A stretch of DNA of 64,000 nucleotides, from contig NZ_JARGEN010000018.1 in NCBI RefSeq assembly GCF_029211125.1, positions 1 through 64,000 on the forward strand, in the 5' to 3' direction. Below, one piece after another: positions 7,973-17,737 of this stretch (its first letter is position 1; the number at the start of each line of letters is the position of its first letter). A program made the position numbers and the translations under genes. The notes below the pieces were generated by a model. It ran no database searches and had not been told where the DNA came from. It was given only the letters and a program-made list of their open reading frames with translations. The DNA is from Curvibacter soli. GTDB taxonomy: Bacteria > Pseudomonadota > Gammaproteobacteria > Burkholderiales > Burkholderiaceae_C.

Positions 7973-9978
7973 TCATGCCTCATTGAGCAGGCGCGTCTGG
8001 ATTGCCCGTGCCCGGTGTTCCGGGGCCGGAGCGCCGCCGTCGGCCTCCTCCAGCCGGAAGCTGCCGACCAGCTCGGCCAGCTGCCGAGCTTCCACGCTGA
8101 GTTCGCGCGTGGTCTGGGCGGCGTCGTTGACCATCGCGGCGTTCTGCTGGACGACGCCGTCTATCTGGGACACCGCGTCTGTCACCTCCGAGAGGCCCTT
8201 CTTCTGCTCGTCGCCCGCCAGGCGGATTTCGGCGATGGCCGTCCGCGTCTTGTGCACATTGGCTTGCAACTGCCCCATGTTCTGTTCCGCTGCGCGCACC
8301 AGTTGACCGCCGGTGCGCACGCTGTCCACGGATTCGCCGATGAGCGTCTTGATCTCCGCGGCGGCGGCGGCGCTGCGCTGGGCGAGCGCCCGGACCTCGG
8401 TGGCCACGACGGCGAAGCCGCGGGGCCCTGTTCGCCGGCGCGGGCCGCTTCCACTGCGGCGTTGAGCGCCAGGATGTTGGTCTGGAAGGCGATGCTGTTG
8501 ATGACGCCGATGATTTCCGAGACTTTCCGCGAAGAGGTCTCGATCTCGTTCATCACGCCGACGACCTTGCGCATGGCCATGCCGTTTTCTTCGACGAATT
8601 CGACGGTCTCGTTGACCATCTTGTCGGCCACGTGGATGTTCTCGGCATTCTGCTGCACCGAGGACATGAGCTGCTCCAGGGCCGCCGCGCTTTCCTCCAT
8701 GGCGGTAGCCTGCTGGCTCGTGCGCGACGCGAGGTTCTGGTTGTCCGCGTCCAGGCGGGAGACGGCCTGGGCCACAAAATCGCTGCTGCCGCGCACGCTG
8801 AGCAGGACCCTGGACAGCTTGTCGACGAAGCGGTTGAAGGCCAGCGCGACGCCGGCGATCTCGTCGCGCTGGGGGTCCACTAGGCGGCGGGCCAAGTCGC
8901 CGTCGCCATGGGAGATTTCGTCCAGGGCCTGCCGGGTCGCGTCCAGCCGCCGGATGACGTGCCGCCCCCAAAGCCAAGCGAAGGCCAGCACCGCGGCCAG
9001 CAGCGGCAGCAGGAAGACGAGGATGTCCCGCATGGTGGCGTTGGCAAGGTAGATATAGCGTTCCTCGGGCGTCGCCAACCCGATGACCCAGCCTGTTTCA
9101 GGCATGCGGAACAGCGCCACCTTGGAGGCGCCGCCCAGGCGCTCGTCATGGTCCAGGTCGACGGTGACCTTGTCCGAAAGTGACGGCAGCCGGGCCGCGA
9201 CGGGTTGCAGCCATGTCTGTGCGCCGGCCAGCTTTTCCAGGGTGGTCATTTCCTTGGAGGCCAAGCCGGGAAACCACAGCAACTGCCCCGTGGCATCCAC
9301 CGCGAAGGCATAGCCGCCCGTGGTGCTGCCGCGCTGCTCCAGAAAGCGCGCGATGCCGTCCAGCGCCATGTCGGTGGTGGCCACGCCGGCGAAGCTGCCG
9401 GACAACTGGTAGGGAACGCTGCACGTGACCATGGCGACATGCGAAACCGGGTCCTGGTAGGCATCCGACCAGACGCAAGCGTTGCCGGGCTTGCCACGGG
9501 CGCCCGTGTACCAGCCCTCGCCGTGGTAGCCGGCTCCGGAGGGTGCGTTGTAGTCGTCGCTGAAGACCAGGCGGCTCGAGGCGTCCCGCGCCCAGAAGAA
9601 ACTGCGGCGCTCGACGCCTTGCGTGAACCTGCCGGGTTCCGGCCATATGCCGCCGCCCGCCAGCGCCGTGTTGCCCTGGTCGTCGATGATGGCGGGTGCC
9701 ACGGTCTTGTAGACCTGCTCGTCAGGCGGCAAGGATTCCGCCAGCCGCGCGACGCTGACCGTCACGCCCTGGGTGCGGGCCAACTGCCGGGACATTTCCC
9801 CGACGATGGCGGTACCCGTCTGCTCGATGAGTTCGCCGCTGACCTGGATGACACGGGGCTGCACGCGCAGCGACATGACGCCCACGACCACCACCGTCGT
9901 CAGAAGCAGGAGAAAAACAACGCCATAGGTCATTTTTCTGGACAAACTTTTGGGGGTCTGGGTGAGGGTCATCGTCAT
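7973..9978 (-). pseudogene. Methyl-accepting chemotaxis protein, frameshifted
   Basis: Chemoreceptor with N-terminal transmembrane helix ([20 protein letters not shown]), a periplasmic Cache-type sensor domain (roughly residues 40-300), a second helix ([18 protein letters not shown]), HAMP and a cytoplasmic signalling domain containing the hairpin tip [20 protein letters not shown]. After EAARAGEQG the frame changes: the expected [16 protein letters not shown] continues in another minus frame and runs to the stop at 7973. The lesion lies at about 8424-8428, where GGCCCCGCGG stands for an expected GGCCGCGG, an excess of two bases. The start at 9978 has AAGGAA just upstream. Either a real pseudogene or a sequencing error in a C/G run. 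Confidence 0.88.
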
Positions 9979-10166
9979 GATTTCCTTCTTGAGAGAACGC
10001 GCGGAGCGAGATGGGGACGGGCCCGCGCCGGGCCCGCGCATCCATTCTTTACCAGCGGCGTGACAAAACCATCACGGAACCATCGGCGGCCCTCGAAGCC
10101 TGCCGCAAGGCCCGGTCCGGTTGTTCCAGCCGCTTGAGGCCCGCGTGTCCGACCGTGCCGATGCGC

Positions 10167-11645
<1,479 letters not shown>

Positions 11646-11670
11646 GGGCCGGCTACTGCGCCATGTCCGG

Positions 11671-12108
11671 TCAGTCGCGCACCACCAGCACTGGCAGGTG
11701 GACGGCGGCCAGCACGCGCTGCGTGACGCTGCCGAGCACCAGCTTCTCCAGCCCGCGGCGGCCATGCGAGCCCATGACGATCAGGTCCGCGCCCACGGCG
11801 CTTGCGGTTTCCAGGATGCCCTGCTGCACGGCGTGGCCCTCGATCACGGTGGTGGTGATGGATACGCCGGCGTCCTCGAACTGCTTGCGCGTCTGCGCCA
11901 GCGCCTCGTTGGCCTCTGCCGTGGCGGCGCTCAGGTACTGCGCCTGGCCGTAGGCGAAATCGGTGCCCACGCCCGTGAACGGATAGGGATCGATGACGTA
12001 GATGGCCGTCACCGCGCTGCCGAACGCCTTGGCCAGACCCGCGGCCTTGCCGACTGCCAGAAGGGATGTTGGCGAACCATCGACCGGAACCAGGATGTGC
12101 TTGAACAT
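11671..12108 (-). CDS. Universal stress protein, UspA family
   Basis: A 145-residue cytoplasmic single-domain Usp protein: N-terminal ILVPVDGS strand, and the ATP-binding motif G-x2-G-x9-G-S seen as GSHGRRGLEKLVLGSVTQ near the C-terminus, followed by LPVLVVRD. AAGGAG lies nine bases before the ATG. The nucleotide-binding motif suggests an ATP-binding (UspFG-like) rather than UspA-like member. It precedes rng by 25 bases and could be cotranscribed with it. Confidence 0.93.
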   Translation of the reverse strand: MFKHILVPVDGSPTSLLAVGKAAGLAKAFGSAVTAIYVIDPYPFTGVGTDFAYGQAQYLSAATAEANEALAQTRKQFEDAGVSITTTVIEGHAVQQGILETASAVGADLIVMGSHGRRGLEKLVLGSVTQRVLAAVHLPVLVVRD

Positions 12109-12185
12109 GGAATGCTCCTTAGTGCTGCGTTGAAAACGAATCCAGTGTGGCGGCTTTCACGCGGCGAATCTTGATGCGCGTCAAA

Positions 12186-12959
12186 TCAGATTCCCGCCAC
12201 GCCGTCACCCTGGAAGCCGCCGGCGCGACAGGTGAGCACCAGCGTGTCGCGGTGGCCGCCGGCCTCGGTGGGCTGGATGGGGGTGGACTCGTGGATCATG
12301 CGCGCATCGTCGAGCAGCATGAGCGACCAGGGCTCGGTGAGCGTGAAGCGCTGTCCATGCGGGCCGTCGGCCTCGAACACGCGCGTCTCCCCGCCCTTGA
12401 TGTCTGTGCGCGCCACCAGGAACACGGCCACCAGGTCCACGCCGTCGCGGTGGGCGCCCTCGGGCGTGGGCCTGCCGATGCCGTCGGTGGTATCGATGCG
12501 GAACTGGTGCGCTTCCACGAACCACGGGCCCGGGTTGCCGCGCCCTTGCGCCGCAGCCAGCGCGCCTGCCGTGCGCGCCAGCGCCTGCATGAGCCGCGTC
12601 CAGACGGGCCGGGCCACGAACTCGGCATGTATGGAGGCGAACCAGCGCTGCATGCCGCCATGCAGTGCGTTGTATTCCACGGGCTGCCAGTGCGCGCGGT
12701 GCGGCGCCTGCCGCACCGCGCCGCCTTGCGCGACGACGAAGCACGCGTGCCGCCGCCGCCGGTAGCGCCCGCCGTCGCGCAGATAGGCGTCGGGCGGCAG
12801 ATCGTCCCAGCCGGGGCGCAGGGCATCGAGTTCCGCGATGCTGCAACCGGCCCACGCAGCCGCCGATGCCGGGTCGAGCACGGCGAAACCGGTGCCGCGC
12901 AAGGCGGCATCGAGCTTGTCAGGCGCAGTGAATGGCGGGGAGAACGTCGCGGCGGTCAT
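12186..12959 (-). CDS. 2OG-Fe(II) dioxygenase-family protein
   Basis: A 257-residue protein resembling the 2OG-Fe dioxygenase family that contains bacterial free amino-acid hydroxylases. Visible family features are EAHQFRIDTTD, the iron-binding HxD in EGAHRDGVDLVAVFLVAR, a central GGETRVFE and a distal His-containing LLDDARMIHESTPI followed by HRDTLVLT. An arginine-rich patch (RYRRRRHACF, about residues 67-76) precedes the substrate domain. It stands alone on the minus strand, so the substrate cannot be inferred from context. Hydroxylation of an amino acid is a family-based guess. Confidence 0.75.
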   Translation of the reverse strand: MTAATFSPPFTAPDKLDAALRGTGFAVLDPASAAAWAGCSIAELDALRPGWDDLPPDAYLRDGGRYRRRRHACFVVAQGGAVRQAPHRAHWQPVEYNALHGGMQRWFASIHAEFVARPVWTRLMQALARTAGALAAAQGRGNPGPWFVEAHQFRIDTTDGIGRPTPEGAHRDGVDLVAVFLVARTDIKGGETRVFEADGPHGQRFTLTEPWSLMLLDDARMIHESTPIQPTEAGGHRDTLVLTCRAGGFQGDGVAGI

Positions 12960-13025
12960 GCGCGAAGCTTAACTCCGTCCGCCCTGCCCCGCCGACTCTC
13001 ACTCAGACTTCAGCGGCGGATGTGG

Positions 13026-13772
13026 TCAGCGCTGCGCCGGCTCTGGCGCCACCCGGATGCGCGGGCCTTCCACCAGCACAGGCGTGCCGACCGCGAAGGC
13101 GCCCGCGCGCTCGAAAGTGCGCAGCGTGCCGTCCTGCATGCGCACGCGCGTCACGTAGACCGTCTGCCGCTTGATGTTGCGCTCGACGGCATTGCCGGCA
13201 AAGCCGCCGCCCACGGCGCCGAGCACGGTCATCGCCGTCCGCCCGCCACCGCCGCCGAACTGGTTGCCCAGCAGGCCGCCCGCCACGCCGCCGGCCACCG
13301 CGCCGACACCCGACGTGGGCACGGCACGCTGCTCGGGCGTGACGGACTCCACCGTGCCGCAGATGCTGCAGAGCGGTGCCGCGGCGGGCATGGGCGCAGC
13401 CGCCGCTACCGTGGCCGCAGGTGGCGCGGCGGCGCGGGCCGCTGCCGCAGTGCCGACCTGGGCGGGCGGGCTGGTGCGCACCGCGGGCCTGGTCGCGCCC
13501 ACACCAGGCGGCGCGGTGACGACCGCCGCGCCATCGGGCACATCGAGTACAGCCTCGGGCTCCACCGCGGCCTGGGCCATGGCCGCCGCCTCGCCCGCAG
13601 GGCGCACATGGCTGAGCACCAGCGCCGCCGCCAACGCAACGACCGCAATGCCCAGGATGCCCAGCAGGGGGATCAGCAGCGGGCTGTGGCGCAGCCTTTC
13701 GGCAAAACCGCGCATGCCTGCATGGGACACTGCAGGCATGGGATGGAAAACCCCTGGGTGGTTGGTTTGCAT
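13026..13772 (-). CDS. Glycine-zipper envelope protein
   Basis: A 248-residue protein with an N-terminal membrane anchor (LLIPLLGILGIAVVALAAALVLS), a long Ala/Pro-rich periplasmic linker, and a glycine-zipper 2TM domain at about residues 150-200 (GVGAVAGGVAGGLLGNQFGG and AVGGGFAGNAVERN), followed by a small beta domain with VTRVRMQDGTLRTFE. This arrangement is that of SlyB/Pcp-like proteins thought to stabilise the outer membrane, but it has a transmembrane anchor rather than a lipobox. TAGGAG lies eight bases before the ATG. Function is not known precisely. Confidence 0.78.
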   Translation of the reverse strand: MQTNHPGVFHPMPAVSHAGMRGFAERLRHSPLLIPLLGILGIAVVALAAALVLSHVRPAGEAAAMAQAAVEPEAVLDVPDGAAVVTAPPGVGATRPAVRTSPPAQVGTAAAARAAAPPAATVAAAAPMPAAAPLCSICGTVESVTPEQRAVPTSGVGAVAGGVAGGLLGNQFGGGGGRTAMTVLGAVGGGFAGNAVERNIKRQTVYVTRVRMQDGTLRTFERAGAFAVGTPVLVEGPRIRVAPEPAQR

Positions 13773-14307
13773 GGCCTAGCTCCTATCCGTTTTCGGTATC
13801 GCCTATTTGTAGCCACTGCAGCCGATACATGCTGTAGGACGTTGTGAGACTTGTAAGAAGGTCCGCGTCGCATACGCCGCCCCGCTGCCGCCGCACCCCG
13901 TCCGTGCCGCGCATCATCCCAAGCCGGCAGAGCCGCAACCAAACAGGTTGGAAATGCGAACGCGACCATACCCCTCGGTCGCACGCAAGAGTTTGGGTGC
14001 GTTCCACCGATTCGCGCCCACTTGCGCACCTGCTCCTGGCAAGGCCAGGAAATGTTGTAACCCATTGGGTTGCAAGGCAATTTGCCTATCGCGTCATCGA
14101 CGCGAAATGTACTTTCGTACATCGGAAATCCTCCACAATCTGTCAAGACTGACTTGGCCGCTCTTGGGTTGATCGGCTTGTGCCGCCACCGCCGCCTGTG
14201 CCGCATCTGCATCGTCCTTCGCCCAACTTGCGGACACTGGGGTGGTATTTCGCGGCGCTTGCGCGTTTCAAAAAGACTCCCGTGCGCCTTGCCTCAACTC
14301 TGCCGGA
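13773..14307. other. 535-base non-coding gap with a perfect palindrome
   Basis: No open frame here has coding character. The only notable site is ATGTACTTTCGTACAT (14107-14122), a perfect 6-4-6 inverted repeat inside a moderately AT-rich stretch. Palindromes of this form are typical TetR/AcrR-family operators upstream of RND efflux operons, but neither such a regulator nor efflux genes are next to it. Confidence 0.5.
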
Positions 14308-15288
14308 TCAACAGTCCGGCGCAGCCAGTTCCAGCATCAGCGCGATGCGGGCCTTTACGGCGGACAGCCCGCGCGAATCCTGCCATGCCCCCTGCGCGCG
14401 CGGCGCGGGAATGACGCGCCCCTCCGCGCAGCGCGTGGCGCGCACCACGCGCACGCCTGCTGCCGCAGCGCGTGCGAGCGCCTGGTTCAGCAGATGGTGG
14501 ATGGTGCCGTTGCCGGTGGCCGCGACAACGATGCCCTGCGGCGGCTGCGGTGCGGCCAGCAGCGCATCGACGATCCGCCCATCCGCGCCGGCATGGCTCG
14601 TGATGACCTCCACGCGCGGCTGCTCCAGCGTGCCTTCTTGCAGCCGCGCCAACAGCGCCGCGCGGCGCAGCAGCGGCAGCCCCTGCGCGACCGCAGGCCA
14701 GTCCCGCACCATGCGCACCTGCCCCGCCTCCACATAGCCCAGGGGCCCCGCATCGCCCGAACCGAAGGCGTCGAGCCGGTAGGTGTGCACCTTCTGCACG
14801 TCCACCGCGCCGTGGATGCGGCCCGCGCACACCGCCGTCACGCCGCAGGCGCCCGGTGCGCGCGCGGCGGCAAATGCGTCGGCCAGGTTCTGCGGCCCGT
14901 CCGGAGCCAGCGCGTCCGATGGCCGCATGGCGCAGGCCAGCACCACGGGCGTAGGCGGAGCCAGCAGCATCTGCAGGAAGAACGCCGTTTCCTCCAGCGT
15001 ATCGGTGCCGTGGGTGATGACGATGCCCGCCACGCCCGCATCGCCGAGCCAATGGGCGCAGCGCAGGGCCAGGCTGCGCCAGACCTGCCAGTCCATGTCC
15101 TTGCTGTCGATCTGGGCCACCTGCTCGGCGACCCATTGCTGCGGCGCCGTTGCCAGCCCCGGCACCGCGCGCAGCAACTGCGCGACGGCGACCTGTCCCG
15201 CTGCGTAGCCGATCTCGTCGCCGCGCGTCTGCGAAGCCCCCGCAATGGTGCCGCCAGTGCCTAAAACAACGATTTTTCCAGAACCCAC
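14308..15288 (-). CDS. L-asparaginase, type II family
   Basis: Hydrolyses asparagine to aspartate and ammonia. The sequence carries both catalytic threonine motifs, VLGTGGTIAG at the N-terminus and ITHGTDTLEETAFF around residue 95, and the length (326 residues) fits the family. I prefer the GTG at 15286-15288 because GGGGAA stands seven bases before it; a TTG two codons upstream would have no room for a ribosome binding site. No obvious cleavable signal peptide is seen, so the protein may be cytoplasmic. It is divergent from lexA, and the LexA boxes lie only 18 bases before this start, so SOS repression of this gene is possible. Confidence 0.85.
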   Translation of the reverse strand: MGSGKIVVLGTGGTIAGASQTRGDEIGYAAGQVAVAQLLRAVPGLATAPQQWVAEQVAQIDSKDMDWQVWRSLALRCAHWLGDAGVAGIVITHGTDTLEETAFFLQMLLAPPTPVVLACAMRPSDALAPDGPQNLADAFAAARAPGACGVTAVCAGRIHGAVDVQKVHTYRLDAFGSGDAGPLGYVEAGQVRMVRDWPAVAQGLPLLRRAALLARLQEGTLEQPRVEVITSHAGADGRIVDALLAAPQPPQGIVVAATGNGTIHHLLNQALARAAAAGVRVVRATRCAEGRVIPAPRAQGAWQDSRGLSAVKARIALMLELAAPDC

Positions 15289-15305
15289 TTGCAATTCCCC
15301 AAATG

Positions 15306-15340
15306 CTGTTGAAAAATACAGTTACTGTGTTTAGGCACAG
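15306..15340. promoter_or_regulatory. Two tandem LexA (SOS) boxes
   Basis: CTGTTGAAAAATACAG (15306-15321) and CTGTGTTTAGGCACAG (15325-15340) both fit the CTGT-N8-ACAG consensus and lie 19 bp apart centre to centre, upstream of lexA. The double operator indicates strong autoregulation, as in E. coli lexA. The same sites occupy the promoter region of the divergent asparaginase gene. Confidence 0.92.
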
Positions 15341-15364
15341 CTTTCGGACTTTTTGGAGCCCACC

Positions 15365-16039
15365 ATGCGCGAAACGCCCAAACTCACGGCACGCCAGCAA
15401 CAGATTCTGGACCTGATCCAGACCGCCATCACGCAAACCGGCGCCCCTCCCACGCGCGCCGAAATCGCCACGGCGCTGGGCTTCAAGTCGGCCAACGCCG
15501 CCGAGGAGCATCTCCAGGCGCTGGCGCGCAAGGGCGTGATCGATCTGGTCAGCGGCACCTCGCGCGGCATCCGCCTGCGCGCATCGGCCCTGCAGTCCCT
15601 GCATGCCTCGCGCGATTCGCAGTTCAGCCTGCCCATCCCCGGCCTGTCCCAGCTTGCGTTGCCGCTCATCGGGCGGGTCGCCGCCGGCTCGCCCATTCTG
15701 GCCCAGGAGCACGTGGACCAGACCTACTACGTCGAGAACAGCCTGTTCCAGCAAAAGCCCGACTACCTGCTCAAGGTGCGCGGCATGTCCATGCGCGACG
15801 CCGGCATCATGGACGGCGACCTGCTCGCTGTGCAGGCCACGCAGGACGCCCGGAACGGTCAGATCGTGGTGGCCCGGCTCGGCGACGAGGTCACCGTCAA
15901 GCGGCTGCGCCGCACGGGCAGCAGCATCGAGTTGCTGCCCGAAAACCCCGACTACCCCGTCATCGTCGTACACCCCGGCGAACCCTTCGCCATCGAAGGA
16001 CTGGCGGTGGGCCTGATCCGCAACACCATGCTGATGTAG
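15365..16039 (+). CDS. lexA: SOS-response repressor LexA
   Basis: Represses DNA-damage genes and self-cleaves when RecA filaments form. The 224-residue protein has the N-terminal winged helix ([36 protein letters not shown]), the Ala-Gly cleavage site in IGRVAAGSP (about residue 98), and catalytic Ser in [15 protein letters not shown] and Lys in GDEVTVKRL. The ATG at 15365 was chosen because GGAG is six bases upstream; a TTG at 15353 is less likely. Two LexA boxes precede it. Confidence 0.97.
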   Translation: MRETPKLTARQQQILDLIQTAITQTGAPPTRAEIATALGFKSANAAEEHLQALARKGVIDLVSGTSRGIRLRASALQSLHASRDSQFSLPIPGLSQLALPLIGRVAAGSPILAQEHVDQTYYVENSLFQQKPDYLLKVRGMSMRDAGIMDGDLLAVQATQDARNGQIVVARLGDEVTVKRLRRTGSSIELLPENPDYPVIVVHPGEPFAIEGLAVGLIRNTMLM

Positions 16040-16171
16040 CCGCCCGAGCCACCCACTGCGCTGCTGCAGGTGGCGGGCGTACGGCAGCCGCGGCGGCTGC
16101 CGACCCTGCGGCAGCGCGGCCCACCCAGCAATCCTGCCTGTGTCCAACCTCTGAACCATTTGGAGATTCGC

Positions 16172-16516
16172 ATGGGATTTGCCTTGCCCGTCCTACCTTT
16201 CGTCCCCTTTCTGCTGGGCCGCTTCCTCCTTCGCCAGCGCGCCTGCAAGCCGGTGCCATCCGTCGCCGCATCCATCCATTCAGCATCCCCGGCCAGGTGG
16301 AACCCTGCCTGCGGCAGGCTGGACGTCCCTCTGCATACTGTTGCCTCCCGCCCTGCCGCGCCGGCCCAGGCCAGCGCCCGCATCAGGATCGTGCGCATCC
16401 TCGAAGCCGGCAGCCTGCCCGCGCGGCCCGGTGGCCGCATGCTCATATCGGGACGCATGGCCGATGTGTGCTCCGCGCTGGACCGCCTGGCCGCCGCGGA
16501 AGCACTTGCGGAATAG
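16172..16516 (+). CDS. Small conserved-looking protein of unknown function
   Basis: A 114-residue open frame starting at an ATG with TGGAG seven bases upstream, 132 bases after lexA. The N-terminus is hydrophobic (ALPVLPFVPFLLGRFLL), the middle is basic and Ala/Pro-rich, and the C-terminus is a short ordered segment (RIRIVRILEAGSLPARPGGRM ... ADVCSALDRLAAAEA). I recognise no domain. Position downstream of lexA may bring it under SOS control, but a GC-rich hairpin-forming stretch (16085-16120) separates them. Moderate confidence that it is translated. Confidence 0.5.
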   Translation: MGFALPVLPFVPFLLGRFLLRQRACKPVPSVAASIHSASPARWNPACGRLDVPLHTVASRPAAPAQASARIRIVRILEAGSLPARPGGRMLISGRMADVCSALDRLAAAEALAE

Positions 16517-16617
16517 CGCGGCACGCACGCCGCCCTGCCGCCTGCCAGACCCAGCGGCGGCGCAGCTAATGCCCTCGGCCACCGCGTGCGCGCAAGGGGC
16601 AAGGCACAATGCGGCCC

Positions 16618-17625
16618 ATGAACATAGTGATCCTCGACGACTATCAGGATGCGGTTCGCAAGCTCCATTGCGCGTCGCGGCTGGACGCATATTCAGCGAA
16701 GGTCTACACCAACACCGTCAAGGGACTGGGCCAGTTGTCCGTCAGGCTCAAGGACGCCGACGTCATCGTGCTGATCCGCGAGCGCACCCACATCAATCGC
16801 CCGCTCATCGAAAAACTACCCCGGCTCAAGCTGATCGCGCAGACGGGCAAGGTCGGCCCGCACGTCGACGTAGCCGCCTGCACCGAGCACGGAGTCGCGG
16901 TGGCCGAAGGCGTAGGCTCGCCCGTCGCCCCGGCGGAACTGACCTGGGCCCTCATCATGGCTGCGATGCGCCGGCTGCCCCAGTACATCTCCAGCCTCAA
17001 GCACGGTGCCTGGCAGCAGTCGGGGCTCAAGACCGCGTCCATGCCGGCCAACTTCGGCATCGGCACGGTGCTGCGCGGCAAGACCATGGGCATCTGGGGC
17101 TATGGCAAGATCGGGCAACTGGTCGCGGGCTACGCCAGGGCTTTCGGCATGCATGTGAAGGTGTGGGGCCGCGAGGCCTCGCGCATGCAGGCGCTCAACG
17201 ACGGACTGCAGGCCGCCATGAGCCGGCAGGAGTTCTTCGAGCAGTGCGACGTGGTGTCGCTGCACCTGCGGCTCAACGACGAAACGCGCGGCATCGTCAC
17301 GGCCGAAGACCTGCAGCGCATGAAACCCACGTCCCTGCTGGTCAACACCTCGCGCGCCGAGTTGATCGAGCCCGATGCGCTGATCGCCGGGCTCAACCGG
17401 GGCCGCCCCGGCATGGCCGCTGTCGACGTCTTCGAGAGCGAGCCCATCCTGCAGGGCCACGCCTTGCTGCGGCTGGAGAACTGCATCTGCACGCCGCACA
17501 TCGGCTATGTCGAGCAAGACAGCTACGAGCTGTATTTCGGCGCGGCGTTCGAGAACGTGGTCAATTACATCAAGGGCACGCCCAGCAACATCGTGAACCC
17601 CGGCGCGCTCCAGGTGCGGCGCTGA
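16618..17625 (+). CDS. D-2-hydroxyacid dehydrogenase family protein
   Basis: NAD(P)-dependent oxidoreductase of the D-isomer-specific 2-hydroxyacid dehydrogenase fold, 335 residues. Visible are the Rossmann motif GIWGYGKIGQLVAGYARAFG (about residue 155), catalytic Arg in NTSRAELIEP, Glu in VDVFESEPI and His in CTPHIGYVE. The start MNIVILDDYQ at 16618 matches the usual N-terminus; an ATG three codons upstream is less likely. Monocistronic on the plus strand, so the substrate (a 2-oxo/2-hydroxy acid) is not indicated by context. Confidence 0.88.
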   Translation: MNIVILDDYQDAVRKLHCASRLDAYSAKVYTNTVKGLGQLSVRLKDADVIVLIRERTHINRPLIEKLPRLKLIAQTGKVGPHVDVAACTEHGVAVAEGVGSPVAPAELTWALIMAAMRRLPQYISSLKHGAWQQSGLKTASMPANFGIGTVLRGKTMGIWGYGKIGQLVAGYARAFGMHVKVWGREASRMQALNDGLQAAMSRQEFFEQCDVVSLHLRLNDETRGIVTAEDLQRMKPTSLLVNTSRAELIEPDALIAGLNRGRPGMAAVDVFESEPILQGHALLRLENCICTPHIGYVEQDSYELYFGAAFENVVNYIKGTPSNIVNPGALQVRR

Positions 17626-17660
17626 CGCCCGCGCCTGGCGTTCGCACTATCCGGTTTTAT

Positions 17661-17720
17661 GTAGAAAACGGCTCCAGCGCTTATTCCACCAGCGGTGGCA
17701 GCTATTTTTTCAATAGCAAA
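17661..17720 (+). repeat. Family-A hairpin repeat, copy 2
   Basis: Contains GGCTCCAGCGCTTATTCCACC, the inverted partner AGCGGTGGCAGC and the tail AGCTATTTTTTCAATAGCAAA. It lies between the dehydrogenase and the convergent fimV-like gene; the T-run after the hairpin could act as a transcription terminator for the plus-strand gene. Confidence 0.75.
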
Positions 17721-17737
17721 CCCTGCGGCAGTAGGCG

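Noticed and set aside
14070-14414. 114-codon plus frame before the asparaginase end
   Set aside because: No ribosome binding site, no family features, and it runs into the asparaginase gene on the other strand.
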